Source: CAZEHO01 sp964511945 (GTDB taxonomy: Bacteria > Actinomycetota > Acidimicrobiia > Spongiisociales > UBA11373). From it: a DNA stretch of 64,000 nucleotides. The stretch covers positions 1-64,000 of the forward strand of contig CAZEHO010000011.1 of the NCBI GenBank assembly GCA_964511945.1. The letters run 5' to 3'. The notes under the pieces were generated by a model, which saw nothing but the letters and a program-made list of their open reading frames with translations, searched no databases and was not told the DNA's origin. Shown here one piece after another: positions 1 to 9,409 of the stretch (positions within the stretch are counted from its first letter, which is position 1; every line of letters starts with the position of its first letter). Made by a program: the position numbers and the translations under genes.

Positions 1-79
1 CATCGTAGAATCCCGCCCCCCAATAACGCGAGCTTCTTCTGACTCAGGACACTAGTGCCCCATCACACAACGTCTGCCG

Positions 80-179
80 GGTTCAGATGCGGCTCAGGAT
101 GCCTCCGGCTGCGTCTTCGCCTTTGACGCAAGCAGTCCCTGCCGGGCGGCGCCCTGATCGCCGGCGAACATCACCAACG
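80..179 (+). repeat. Dispersed repeat, copy A
   Basis: This non-coding stretch begins TTCAGATGCGGCTCAGGATG and ends GAACATCACCAACG. It is clearly the same sequence family as the inverted copy at 62334-62456. The two share the blocks GCCTCCGGCTGCGTC, TTGACGCA, GCCGGGC and GAACATCACCAACG, with small insertions and deletions between them. It lies just upstream of the P-type ATPase gene. No ORF is supported in bases 1-261. Confidence 0.6.
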
Positions 180-261
180 TCATGAGACACGGCACCAGGC
201 CGCCCGGCCGGCCGGCCACCCGGTTCCAACCGGGTCGGCGCCGCTCACTACCATCGCTTTC

Positions 262-2811
262 GTGGTGAGCCAGATCGCGGGGGGAGACCTCAGTGCCGAG
301 CTCCAGGGCCTGACTCGTGTCGAGGTGGCCCAGCGAATGGAAGCCGGCGCGATCAACGCCGTGCCCACCGGGCCGTCGCGCACGGTGGCCGACATCGTCA
401 AGGCCAACCTCCTCACCGTCTTCAACGTGCTCCTCGGCGTGCTGTTCGTGGCGATCGTCATCGTTGCCCCGATCCAGGACGCACTCTTCGGAGCCGTGCT
501 CGTGATCAACGCCGCGATCGGGATCATCCAGGAGCTTCGGGCAAAGAAGACCCTCGACGACCTCGCCCTCCTCAGCGCGCCCCAGGCCAGGGTCATCCGC
601 GAAGGGCACCGGCTCGAGATCGCCGTCGATCAGGTGGTGCAAGACGATCTCCTCGAATTGGCCCCGGGCGACCAGGTCATCGTCGACGGCCCCGTGATTC
701 ACACCTCACGACTCGAGGTTGATGAGTCGCTGCTGACCGGCGAATCAGACGCCATCATGAAGGGCCCCGGCGACGAAGTCCTGTCCGGTTCCTTCGTGGT
801 GTCGGGCAGCGGCGTCTATCAGGCGAAGCGAATCGGCGTCGACGCCTATGCCCACAAGCTCGCCGATGAGGCCAAGCAGTTCACCCTGGTGCGCTCGGAA
901 CTGCGACAGGGCATAGATCTGATTCTCAAGGCGATCGCCTGGGTGCTGGTGCCGACGGCCGGACTCCTGGCCTGGAGCCAGTTTCAGGCCAACGACAACC
1001 TGAAAGAGGCGATCCGGACATCGATCGCCGGGATGGTGGCGATGATCCCCCAGGGGCTCGTGCTGCTCACCTCGGTTGCATTTGCCGTCGGTGTCATCAG
1101 GCTCGGTCGCAGAAAGGTGCTCGTTCAGGAGCTTCCGTCCGTCGAGGGCCTCGCACGGGTCGATGTGGTGTGTTTCGACAAGACCGGCACACTGACCGAA
1201 GGCAAGCTGGTCGTCGAGTCAATGACCCAGCTCAGCACGGATCACGACCCGGCTGCAGCACTCGGAGCGATCGCCGCATCGGATCCGAACCCGAACGCCA
1301 CCCAGCAGGCGATCGGCGAAGCCTTCGCTCAGCCTCCGGGGTGGTGGCCCACCAGCACGGTGCCCTTCTCATCGGCGCGCAAGTGGAGCGCCGCCACGTT
1401 CGGTTCCCAGGGCTCATGGATCCTTGGCGCCCCGGAGATGATCCTGCCCAATACCCCGGCCGTGGACGATCGCATCGCTGAGATGGCTGCCTCCGGCAGC
1501 CGCGTCCTGCTGCTGGCTCATGCCCCCGGCGAGATCGAGGGCGAGCAGCTGCCGTTCGGATTGGAGCCCGTGGCCCTGCTCGCCCTGGGCGATCGGATCC
1601 GTGCCGACGCCGCCGACACGCTGCGCTACTTCACCCGGCAGGGTGTCGCCGCAAAGGTGATCTCCGGCGACCACCCTGCCACGGTGGGTGCCATCGCCCG
1701 CCAGGTGGGTGTTCCCGGAGCCGAGAACGTCGTCGACGCTCGAGATCTCCCCGAGGATCAGGATCAGCTCGCCGATGTCCTGGAACAGGGAACGGTGTTC
1801 GGCCGGGTCACACCGCACCAGAAACGGGCCATGGTCGGAGCCCTGCAATCGCGAGGTCACGTGGTCGCGATGACGGGCGATGGGGTCAACGACGTCTTGG
1901 CTCTCAAGGACGCAGACATCGGTATCGCGATGGGGTCGGGATCGTCGGCATCGCGCTCCGTCGCCCAGTTGGTTCTGTTGGAAGGGAAGTTCGACACCTT
2001 GCCCTCGGTCGTCGGGGAAGGGCGCCGGGTCATCTCCAATATGGAGCGGGTCGCCAACCTCTTCGTCACCAAGACGGTGTATGCGTTCCTGCTGGTCATC
2101 CTGGTTGGAGCGTTCGCCCGGCCGTTCCCGTTCGTCCCCCGGCACCTCACGCTGGTCGGAACCCTGACCATCGGCGCTCCCTCGTTCTTCCTGGCCCTGG
2201 CTCCGTCGGTTCATCGAGCCCGACCGGGGTTCATCAAGCGGGTTTTCGCATTTGCCGCACCGGTCGGCGCGCTGGCGGCGGCCGCCACCTACTCCGCCTA
2301 CGAGCTCGGGATCGACGAACTCGATTTCGGGATCCAGGAGACCGCGCTCATCCAGTCGCGGACGCTGGCAACGCTGGTGCTGGTATCGATCGGCCTGTTC
2401 GCCCTGATGATCAACTCGCTCCCGCTCACTACGCCGCGCAAGTGGCTGATCGGTACGATGGCCGGGATCTTCCTCCTGATTCTGATCAGCCCGGCCGGCC
2501 GCGAGTTCTTTGAACTCGACATCCCGCGTCTGGTGGTGCTGCTGGCGGCGGTCGGCATCGTGGGAATCACCGGTGCCGTGCTCTACGCCTCCTGGCGCAG
2601 CCTCGGCTGGATCAAGCAGATGCCGGAGCTGTTCGCCACCCCGCAGGCTCGACGCAGCATGTGGGAATCGGTGCGAGGCAGCGTGACCCAGCTCAGAGAA
2701 CGGGCGGTGAAGATGGGGGAGCCGCTCGATCCCGCCGACCTGCCGGAGGAGCCCACCCAGGAGATCCAGATGCGGCGCCGTGCCCGGCGGCGCAACACGG
2801 GATCCTCCTAG
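262..2811 (+). CDS. P-type cation-transporting ATPase (CtpE/HAD-IC type)
   Basis: This is an 849-residue P-type ATPase that moves a cation across the plasma membrane at the cost of ATP. The actuator motif LTGES is at about residues 158-162. The phosphorylated Asp is D306 in DKTGTLT, and the hinge motif TGDGVND and the run GIAMG follow. The M4 helix carries IPQGL rather than a heavy-metal CPx motif. No N-terminal metal-binding domain is seen, and the C-terminus has a block of further membrane helices followed by an Arg-rich tail. The IPQGL/CtpE-like layout suggests Ca2+ or Mg2+ transport, which is inference. GTG 262 is the chosen start; a second GTG follows immediately. Confidence 0.93.
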   Translation: MVSQIAGGDLSAELQGLTRVEVAQRMEAGAINAVPTGPSRTVADIVKANLLTVFNVLLGVLFVAIVIVAPIQDALFGAVLVINAAIGIIQELRAKKTLDDLALLSAPQARVIREGHRLEIAVDQVVQDDLLELAPGDQVIVDGPVIHTSRLEVDESLLTGESDAIMKGPGDEVLSGSFVVSGSGVYQAKRIGVDAYAHKLADEAKQFTLVRSELRQGIDLILKAIAWVLVPTAGLLAWSQFQANDNLKEAIRTSIAGMVAMIPQGLVLLTSVAFAVGVIRLGRRKVLVQELPSVEGLARVDVVCFDKTGTLTEGKLVVESMTQLSTDHDPAAALGAIAASDPNPNATQQAIGEAFAQPPGWWPTSTVPFSSARKWSAATFGSQGSWILGAPEMILPNTPAVDDRIAEMAASGSRVLLLAHAPGEIEGEQLPFGLEPVALLALGDRIRADAADTLRYFTRQGVAAKVISGDHPATVGAIARQVGVPGAENVVDARDLPEDQDQLADVLEQGTVFGRVTPHQKRAMVGALQSRGHVVAMTGDGVNDVLALKDADIGIAMGSGSSASRSVAQLVLLEGKFDTLPSVVGEGRRVISNMERVANLFVTKTVYAFLLVILVGAFARPFPFVPRHLTLVGTLTIGAPSFFLALAPSVHRARPGFIKRVFAFAAPVGALAAAATYSAYELGIDELDFGIQETALIQSRTLATLVLVSIGLFALMINSLPLTTPRKWLIGTMAGIFLLILISPAGREFFELDIPRLVVLLAAVGIVGITGAVLYASWRSLGWIKQMPELFATPQARRSMWESVRGSVTQLRERAVKMGEPLDPADLPEEPTQEIQMRRRARRRNTGSS

Positions 2812-2830
2812 GCCGGGGTCTGCCGGCCTA
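2809..2830 (+). terminator. Hairpin at the end of the P-type ATPase gene
   Basis: TAGGCCGG and CCGGCCTA form a perfect 8-bp stem around a 6-base loop. The stem starts in the stop codon. No T-run follows, so it may be a U-less terminator or simply an mRNA end structure. Confidence 0.4.
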
Positions 2831-2868
2831 GTCCGCTGAGCGCGGCGCCCAGGTACGATGCCCCGGCG

Positions 2869-3498
2869 ATGCCAATCGACAACACCACCATCACCATCAC
2901 CGACGACGCACTGGCAACGATCCTCGAGGTCCGGGACCGGGAGCCGGATGCCGACGAACTGGCACTCAGCCTCAGCGTGAGCGGGATCCAAGGCCTCGAG
3001 TTCGCCTACGAGCTCACGTTCATCCCCACCGAAGACGCGGCCGCCGATGATGTGGTGTCGCGGCATGGCGACCTGCCGGTCATCGTTCCCGCCGACAGCA
3101 TCGACAAGGTGCAGGGAGCCGTGCTGACGGTGGGGCCCTCCGGGCTCTCGATCGACAACCCGAACAGCCCGATCCCCAGGATCGAAGTGGGTTCGGCCGA
3201 GGCCTCCGGCCCGATCGCCGAGCGGGTTGCCACCATCCTGGGCGAGCAGATCAACCCTGCGATCGCCATGCACGGTGGGTTTGCCGAACTGGTCAAGGTC
3301 GAAGGAAGCTCGGTCTTCCTGCGTCTCGGCGGCGGATGCCAGGGCTGCGGGATGGCCTCGGTCACCTTGCGTCAAGGGATCGAACGGGCACTGCGCTCGG
3401 CGGTACCGGACATCGGCGAGATCATCGACGTCACCGATCACGCCTCCGGGGCCAACCCGTACTACGACCCGGAGATGGCCCACGGGCACGGCCACTGA
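2869..3498 (+). CDS. NifU-family Fe-S protein with HesB-like N-terminus (NfuA-like)
   Basis: The 209-residue protein probably carries an assembled Fe-S cluster to apo-enzymes in the cytoplasm. The N-terminal half (about 1-100) resembles an A-type/HesB fold that lacks the conserved cysteines. The C-terminal NifU domain (about 115-190) has the cluster ligands C157 and C160 in GGCQGCGM. This degenerate-A-type plus Nfu order is the NfuA layout. The C-terminal HGHGH run could bind metal. The start ATG follows 57 bases of leader after the ATPase gene. Confidence 0.88.
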   Translation: MPIDNTTITITDDALATILEVRDREPDADELALSLSVSGIQGLEFAYELTFIPTEDAAADDVVSRHGDLPVIVPADSIDKVQGAVLTVGPSGLSIDNPNSPIPRIEVGSAEASGPIAERVATILGEQINPAIAMHGGFAELVKVEGSSVFLRLGGGCQGCGMASVTLRQGIERALRSAVPDIGEIIDVTDHASGANPYYDPEMAHGHGH

Positions 3499-3528
3499 GC
3501 GGCCGCCCGGCTGCGGTACCGGGGGGCG

Positions 3529-5898
3529 CTAATGGATCCCGGCGCGGCGGGCGGCAGCGAGTGCTTCGACTGCATCGATGCGCCGGATGACATCCCGAAT
3601 CTCCCAGGCGAACACCGTTCGCCGGTCGAGCACATCGGGGCCACCGCCGGCCACCAGATCACGATTGGCGGCCAGCTTCTTGGCTGTGGCGAACAACACG
3701 GACGACACGGATTCTTCGCTCTGGATCCGCTTCTGGAGCCGGTACTGCTTGCCGAGGGCCAGGCAGTCCTCCATGAACGCCCTGTCGTCCATCTCCTGGC
3801 GGTAATCGCGCAACTCCAGTGCATCGGCGACGACCCGGTAGGCCTCGAGGAACGGGCGCAGTACCCAGTGCGCCTTGAACGGCCGGAGAGTGTCGATCAC
3901 CTCCATCGCCCCCTCCTGGCTAGCGGTCACCCGCTCTTCCCAATCGGGGCACCGGTACGCGATCTCGTCGCGCACGGCCTCTGCGAAAGCGTCGCGTTCG
4001 GCGAGGTAGAACTCGAACTTGAGGAGATCGCGGAGACGCCACACCTCCCGCCAGAAGGCGCCGATGCGATCGTCGTCGAAGTCGGATGCGGTGAGCAGAG
4101 CCAACTCCGCGATCGCACCCTCGACGAAGTAGTGAATGATGGTGTTCCGGTAATACGCGGCGGCCAGGTGTTGTTCCGGTTCGATTGAGTAGACCGTCTC
4201 CGGGCCGCCATCGAACCGGCTGACGACACCGTTGCTGCGCAGCGCCTCCAGCGCCGCCCGCACGGTCTCGGGGTTGTCGAGCTCCAGCGTGCCGGTTGCC
4301 GCAATCTCCCGCCGGCGGGCGTATTCGAGATAATCATCGAGCGTTTCCAGCGTTTCCTCGACGGTCAGCGCTCGATCTCGTTCCCCGAGCAGTGCCAGAG
4401 TCACCAGCGAGATGGGAGTGATCGGCGTCGCCTTGTTGATCCGGTTCCCGACCTCGAACGCCAGCTTCTGCACTTCGAGTGCGGCAGAGTCGGGATCCCC
4501 TTCGTTCCCGGTTTCGTACGGTGTGAGCCGATCGGCAAGGAACACCGGCTCACCGAACTGCACGGAGATTCGTCCGTACCCGCGGCGGAGAGTCTGCACC
4601 GCCCGCACCAGCCACGAGAGGCCTTCCTTCTCCTTGGCCCCACCACGCTGTTCGCTGGTGTAGGCGTCCATATCGAAGATCTGGTCGTAGGCGATCGCCA
4701 CCGGGACCAGCACCGCATCGTCACAGGAGCCGCGCCGGAAGGAGTCGGCGACGTAGGCGAGCATCCCGAACGCCGGGGCCCGAAGCTTTCCCGACCGGGA
4801 ACGGCCGCCCTCGATGAACCACTCCAGCGGGAAACGTTTGGAGAGCAGATAGTCGATGTATTGCTTGAGCACGTACTTGTAGAGCGCGTTGTCCTTGAAG
4901 CTGCGCCTAATGAAGAACACACCCGCCCGGCGCACCAGCGGGCCGACCGGGAAGAAGTTGAGATTGATACCGCCTGCCGTGTGGTTCGGGGGGAACCCGT
5001 TCTCGTAGAGCAACGAGAACAGCACCAGGTGATCGAGGTTTGATTTGTGGCTGGGAAGGAACACCAGTGAGTGCTGCTGACCCAGTTCGGCAAGCCGCTC
5101 GAGGTCCGCTCGGTCGTAGTGGATCCCCTGCTGGTAGCCCATCTGGGAGAGCACCCTGGTCAGATTGGCGATCAGATCGATCACAAACGTGCTGTGGGTG
5201 GCTGCGATCTCCTTGACGTACTCCATGGCGCGCCGCGACGCCTCGCCGACCGGTTCACCGGTCTCGTCGCTGGTTCGCACGAGGCCGATCTGGAAGTGAG
5301 GCTGGGTCGTCAGATCCTGGCCCAGGAACCTCGGCACCTTGTACCGGTTGCCCCGGATGCGGCGCTCGGCCCGCTCCAACGCCAGGGACGCCTGCAGGAC
5401 GACGAAGTCTGCGAACCCGAAGGGATCATCGGTTCCCCGGGTCCTCGCTTCGAGCCAGCGCTGGCGGAGTTCTGCGGCGCCCGCGGTCTCAGCGGCGACG
5501 ACCCGGATGCGGTCGGGCCGGAAGCGGCGCAGCCAGGCCTGCATGATCGGCCTGGGGTCGCGGGGATCACCGAGCAGCAGCAGATCACTGAACCTCACCG
5601 ACCGTCTGCCATCGCGCTTCGGCGCCAGCCAGGCGACCCGGAGTGGGGCAAGGATCGGGTCGCCCTCGGTGTCGAGCAGCGTCTGCAGTGCTTCAGGGGT
5701 CGCGGAACGCCGGATCCCTCGATTGCGGGGCAATTCGACAACCCGGTATCGAGCTCCTTCGGGCCGGTGACCCTCGATCCACTCGGTCAGCAGGCGCCGC
5801 TCGGTGGTTCCACCGGCATCGAGCAAGAAGATGATCGGGCGATCCCGGGCGCGCGGCCACGTGGCGACAACATCCGGTTCGACCAGTCGGAGCCCCAT
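3529..5898 (-). CDS. plsB: Glycerol-3-phosphate 1-O-acyltransferase, PlsB-like
   Basis: The 789-residue protein matches the PlsB branch of membrane acyltransferases, which put the first acyl chain on glycerol-3-phosphate in phospholipid synthesis. The catalytic H-X4-D block is in SHKSNLDHL. Further family motifs visible in order are GVFFIRRSF, FIEGGRSRSGK (substrate binding) and VPVAIAYDQ. Length and the long alpha-helical C-terminus fit PlsB (about 800 residues) rather than the short PlsC type. A PlsC-like gene lies separately at 23973-24776. The gene stands alone, convergent with the NifU gene. Confidence 0.9.
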   Translation of the reverse strand: MGLRLVEPDVVATWPRARDRPIIFLLDAGGTTERRLLTEWIEGHRPEGARYRVVELPRNRGIRRSATPEALQTLLDTEGDPILAPLRVAWLAPKRDGRRSVRFSDLLLLGDPRDPRPIMQAWLRRFRPDRIRVVAAETAGAAELRQRWLEARTRGTDDPFGFADFVVLQASLALERAERRIRGNRYKVPRFLGQDLTTQPHFQIGLVRTSDETGEPVGEASRRAMEYVKEIAATHSTFVIDLIANLTRVLSQMGYQQGIHYDRADLERLAELGQQHSLVFLPSHKSNLDHLVLFSLLYENGFPPNHTAGGINLNFFPVGPLVRRAGVFFIRRSFKDNALYKYVLKQYIDYLLSKRFPLEWFIEGGRSRSGKLRAPAFGMLAYVADSFRRGSCDDAVLVPVAIAYDQIFDMDAYTSEQRGGAKEKEGLSWLVRAVQTLRRGYGRISVQFGEPVFLADRLTPYETGNEGDPDSAALEVQKLAFEVGNRINKATPITPISLVTLALLGERDRALTVEETLETLDDYLEYARRREIAATGTLELDNPETVRAALEALRSNGVVSRFDGGPETVYSIEPEQHLAAAYYRNTIIHYFVEGAIAELALLTASDFDDDRIGAFWREVWRLRDLLKFEFYLAERDAFAEAVRDEIAYRCPDWEERVTASQEGAMEVIDTLRPFKAHWVLRPFLEAYRVVADALELRDYRQEMDDRAFMEDCLALGKQYRLQKRIQSEESVSSVLFATAKKLAANRDLVAGGGPDVLDRRTVFAWEIRDVIRRIDAVEALAAARRAGIH

Positions 5899-5949
5899 GG
5901 CGCGAGTGTATTCGGCGCCGCCGGCGACGGCTCGGGGGTCCCTGCGGTG

Positions 5950-7203
5950 CTACACCGCAGGGAGACTGAGGGTGAAGATGCTGTGACCCCGGCGGTAGTC
6001 GTAGGTGAGTTGCCCGCCGATCGAGACGGCCCTTCCCCGCAGCACTGCCAGCTCGGATCCGGCACCGGCTTCCACCCCGAAGACGCCCGACCAGATGTCG
6101 GTCGGCAGGCCGGGACCGTCGTCGATGACCGACAGCGCCAGGTCATCACCGAGGCGGTCGATCCGCAGGGTGATCTGAGGGCCACCGTGCCGCTCTGCGT
6201 TCTCGATCAGCCCGGACAGGATCTCGAGGACGGCGTCGGGATCGCCAAATGCCTTGGCCTGCGACCCATCGCGGTTGGTGGCCACCGGCTTGTCCGGCGC
6301 GATCTCATCGAGCGCTCGATCCACCTGTTCCCACAAGTCCATCGCCGGGCGGGCCGGCTCCACCGCCGGTGGTTCCGGAAACTCGTCGTCATCGGCCTGA
6401 ACCGGAGAAATCGAAGGAAGGTCCAATGCCGACAACTCGTCGAGGCCGACCGGGGTGATCTCAAACCGCTCCTCCGTCACGGGTGCGCTCTCCTCGATGT
6501 CGCCAAGTAGATCGCCGAGACTGGAGAGGTCGAACTCCCCTGTGCCGATGTCGAGCTGAGAGTCCTCCTCGGCATCGATGTCTGCGGGTTCGTCTTCTTC
6601 CTCGACCTCGGTCAGCTCGGGAATCAGCTCGCCGAGTGCCGGCAGGGCAGCCTCGAGAGCCTCGATGTCGGGCTCTATGGTCTGTTCCAACGGTGCCGGT
6701 TCGGGCGACGGCTGTTCCTCGATGAGCTCCGACGCCGCCGGCGCAGGCGGCGGCGGCGGGGCAGGCTGCTGGCCGCCGATATCGACGGCCAGCCCGATGA
6801 CACCGGCCACCCTCCCCCGTTCGAACACCGGTGAGTACCGGATCCGGTAGGGGTGCCCTTCGATCTCGCCGTCCTCGGTGAATCCCTCGCCGTCGATGGC
6901 CCGCCGCATCCCGGCAACCAGCTCCCGCGATTCTCCGAACACCTCGAACATCGAACGGCCGACGATCTCTCCGGCGGGATGGCCCACGTGCCTGGTGGCG
7001 CGGCCTTCCCACAGAGTCAGGAGCCCGCTGGCATCAGTCGCAAAGAGCACGACCGGCGCCGCGGCCACGACCGCGCGGAGCCGGGCATCGAGTGCTCCGG
7101 TGGTCTGTTGCCCGTCGAGCAGATCGGCGAGATCGGCGAATGCCACGAGTAGCGACGCCGCCTCGTCCTCATCCTCCGCCTCGACAAACGTCATCCGCAT
7201 CAT
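5950..7203 (-). CDS. PAS + HATPase-like sensor protein, C-terminal part of an interrupted gene
   Basis: The 417 residues hold a PAS domain (about 35-145), a long acidic Pro/Glu-rich linker and a C-terminal ATPase-like domain with an N-box (ENAERHGG) and G1 box (DDGPGLP). No His phospho-acceptor box is seen. The segment is in the same frame as the ORF at 7312-8469. The 36 codons between 7311 and 7204 are open and coding-like, so only one TAG at 7312-7314 divides an 839-codon gene. ATG 7203 is merely the first Met after that stop; it would be an internal residue of the intact protein. Confidence 0.7.
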   Translation of the reverse strand: MMRMTFVEAEDEDEAASLLVAFADLADLLDGQQTTGALDARLRAVVAAAPVVLFATDASGLLTLWEGRATRHVGHPAGEIVGRSMFEVFGESRELVAGMRRAIDGEGFTEDGEIEGHPYRIRYSPVFERGRVAGVIGLAVDIGGQQPAPPPPPAPAASELIEEQPSPEPAPLEQTIEPDIEALEAALPALGELIPELTEVEEEDEPADIDAEEDSQLDIGTGEFDLSSLGDLLGDIEESAPVTEERFEITPVGLDELSALDLPSISPVQADDDEFPEPPAVEPARPAMDLWEQVDRALDEIAPDKPVATNRDGSQAKAFGDPDAVLEILSGLIENAERHGGPQITLRIDRLGDDLALSVIDDGPGLPTDIWSGVFGVEAGAGSELAVLRGRAVSIGGQLTYDYRRGHSIFTLSLPAV

Positions 7204-7311
7204 CCCGGCGTGAGTTTCGCCATCGAAGTCCTTGAGCTGGACAACCCGTTCGTCGGTCGTCTTGCCGCGCCACAGCGCATCGAGATGCCGGCCGAGAGCG
7301 TCGACGAATCC

Positions 7312-7314
7312 CTA
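7312..7314 (-). other. In-frame TAG dividing one PAS sensor gene
   Basis: 8469-7312 and 7203-5950 share one reading frame. The TAG falls in the middle of a PAS domain, and coding resumes directly after it with GFVDALGRHLDALW. This is a nonsense mutation, a sequencing error, or readthrough; the sequence alone cannot separate these. Confidence 0.8.
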
Positions 7315-8469
7315 ACCGAGCCGGCCGCCGCGCACCCCGCGTACGAATTCCTCTCGCCCGTCGGCACCAACCAGCTTCTTGGCGGCCTCATTGGCGTCGA
7401 CGATGTCGAGGGTGGACACGGTGTGGCGGAGCACGTCCGGGTGCCGCTCGAAATGCGCCATGAGGTCCGTGGTGTCATCGCGCCGCCACCGCTCGAGCGC
7501 CGGTTCGATCTCGGTCAGACTCACTTCCCACATGGGGACGGGAGCCCGGTCGAAGTTGCGCCGCATCTCGGCGGCCCGCTGCCGCAGCTTGGTCTCGTCG
7601 CGGATCCGGTCGTTGATGTTCACCACCTGCACGAACGCCATCTCCGGGTCACTGGCAGCCAAGGCGATCGTCGACATCCCGATCACGGCACCGACCGAGC
7701 GCCGATCACGGGTTCGCAGCCGGGCTTCGATGTGGAAGTTCCAGATCTCACCCGACATCAACTGCTTGAACCGGGACTCCAGCGGGGCGGCGTCCTGCGG
7801 TCCGAGGTGTGCCCACCATGAGGTCCCCGTCATTGCCTCGGCGGACCGGCCGAGCATGTCGCCGAGCGCCTGATTGGCTCGGACCACCCGGCCGTCGGGA
7901 CCCAGAAGCGCCAACCCCCCGGCCGCCGTCTCGAAAGCGACGCCGAGCAGGCCTTCGCCGTCGGCCGGGAGGACTGCCGGATCAGGGATCGGATCGTCGG
8001 CCCGTCCCGCCAGCCACCCGGCACAGAGCCCGAGCACCAGCAGCAGGCCGGCGCCTCCGGCGGCCACGACCGGGGAGAACGGCTCGGGCCCGGACAAGGC
8101 ACCGACACCGAACCCGGCGGCCACGACCACCGCGGCGATCGGAGACAACCGGCCCGGCAGCACGAGCGCAGCAGCCACCGCAACCACCGCGAAGCAGGCA
8201 TCGAGCCAGATCGGTCGTGTCGGCAGTGCCGCCGCGGCGAGCACCAGCGCCCCTACTGCCAGCGCAGTCCGCAGCAGCACTGCGACCGGGAGCCGGAACC
8301 CGCCCAGACCGAGCGCACCCGAGAGCGCGAGCATTCCGAGCACAGCGAAACCGGGAAGGCGCCACGATCCGGTGTCCTCGAGCACCCAGGGCACTGCGAG
8401 AGATACAGCCACCACCAGGGCGACCACCGGCTCGAGGAGCGCCGCCCCCCGGCGAATCGAATGCATCAT
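7312..8469 (-). CDS. Membrane-anchored PAS sensor protein, N-terminal part of an interrupted gene
   Basis: The 385-residue product begins with a block of about six to eight hydrophobic helices (roughly 10-165). A PAS domain follows (about 180-300, containing LGPDGRVVRANQALGDMLG), then the start of a second PAS domain beginning FDRAPVPMWEV. The second PAS is cut by TAG 7312-7314 and its remainder continues in frame downstream. The complete protein would be membrane module, PAS, PAS, PAS, acidic linker, ATPase-like domain. That is an unusual sensor with no visible phospho-acceptor His. Confidence 0.75.
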   Translation of the reverse strand: MMHSIRRGAALLEPVVALVVAVSLAVPWVLEDTGSWRLPGFAVLGMLALSGALGLGGFRLPVAVLLRTALAVGALVLAAAALPTRPIWLDACFAVVAVAAALVLPGRLSPIAAVVVAAGFGVGALSGPEPFSPVVAAGGAGLLLVLGLCAGWLAGRADDPIPDPAVLPADGEGLLGVAFETAAGGLALLGPDGRVVRANQALGDMLGRSAEAMTGTSWWAHLGPQDAAPLESRFKQLMSGEIWNFHIEARLRTRDRRSVGAVIGMSTIALAASDPEMAFVQVVNINDRIRDETKLRQRAAEMRRNFDRAPVPMWEVSLTEIEPALERWRRDDTTDLMAHFERHPDVLRHTVSTLDIVDANEAAKKLVGADGREEFVRGVRGGRLG

Positions 8470-8563
8470 GGAACGGGCCGTACGGACCTCCAGCCGCCGA
8501 CACCCCCCTTATCGGCAGCCGGGGGCACCACTCAAGGTGCCGAGTTCAGAGCCCGGCAGGTCG

Positions 8564-9334
8564 TTACCGCGGCGCCATCCGGGTGGCGGCATCGAGGCGA
8601 ATCGTCTCCCCATTGATCAGCTGGTTCTCCATCAGATGCATGACGAGGGCGGCGAAATCGTCCGGCGTCCCGAGCCGCTTCGGGAACACATGAATCTGCG
8701 ACAGCCGCTCCTTCAGTTCGGGTCCCCCCGCCTCGATCATTGGAGTATCCATGATCCCGGGGGCGATCGTGTTCACCCGGACGCCGTATGAGGCCAGGTC
8801 CCGGGCCAGCGGCAGCGTCATCGCGGCCACCCCACCCTTGGAACTGGAGTAGGCAGCCTGGCCGATCTGCCCCTCGAATGCAGCGATCGAGGCCACGTTG
8901 ACGATCAGGCCCTGCTCGCCGGCCTCGCCGGGCTCATTGGCGGCCATGTGGCGGGCGGCGTTGCGAGTCACGTCGAAGAGTCCGATCAGATTGACCTTGA
9001 TGACGAACTCGAACAGTTCGATCGGAAACATCACCCCCTGGCGGCTGAAGACCCGGTGCGCCGGGGCCACACCGGCGGCGTTCACACAGACGTCGAGACC
9101 ACCCATGAGGCGGGCGGCCTCGTCGACCGCCGGCTCCACCGCAGCCGGATCGGTGACGTCGACCGGAATGAAGACAGCCGCCTCCCCGAGGTCGTTCGCA
9201 ACCTCGGCACCGTTCGACTGTGGGAGATCGAGGAGAGCGACCGACGCCCCCCGGGCAATCAGCGCTTTCGCAGTCCCGGCGCCCAGTCCCGACGCTCCCC
9301 CGGTGATGATGACCCGCGACCCGGCAACCTGCAT
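8564..9334 (-). CDS. SDR-family NAD(P)-dependent oxidoreductase (HSD10-like)
   Basis: The 256-residue protein is a classical short-chain dehydrogenase. The cofactor loop is TGGASGLG (11-18), the NAAG motif is at about 85-88, and the catalytic triad is S149, Y162, K166 in YSSSK. The length and the sequence around the active site resemble 3-hydroxyacyl-CoA dehydrogenase type 2, but the substrate is not certain. No partner gene indicates a pathway. Confidence 0.88.
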   Translation of the reverse strand: MQVAGSRVIITGGASGLGAGTAKALIARGASVALLDLPQSNGAEVANDLGEAAVFIPVDVTDPAAVEPAVDEAARLMGGLDVCVNAAGVAPAHRVFSRQGVMFPIELFEFVIKVNLIGLFDVTRNAARHMAANEPGEAGEQGLIVNVASIAAFEGQIGQAAYSSSKGGVAAMTLPLARDLASYGVRVNTIAPGIMDTPMIEAGGPELKERLSQIHVFPKRLGTPDDFAALVMHLMENQLINGETIRLDAATRMAPR

Positions 9335-9409
9335 GTTTCACCTCACACTCGGTTTCAGCCGAAGCTACAGGAGGGAGAGGTCGGAGATCAGAGGCCGGAG
9401 ATCAAACGA

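Noticed and set aside
1414..3495. 693-codon minus-strand ORF under the P-type ATPase and NifU genes
   Set aside because: It has Arg/Gly/Asp-rich shadow composition, no domain, and lies fully opposite two well-supported genes.
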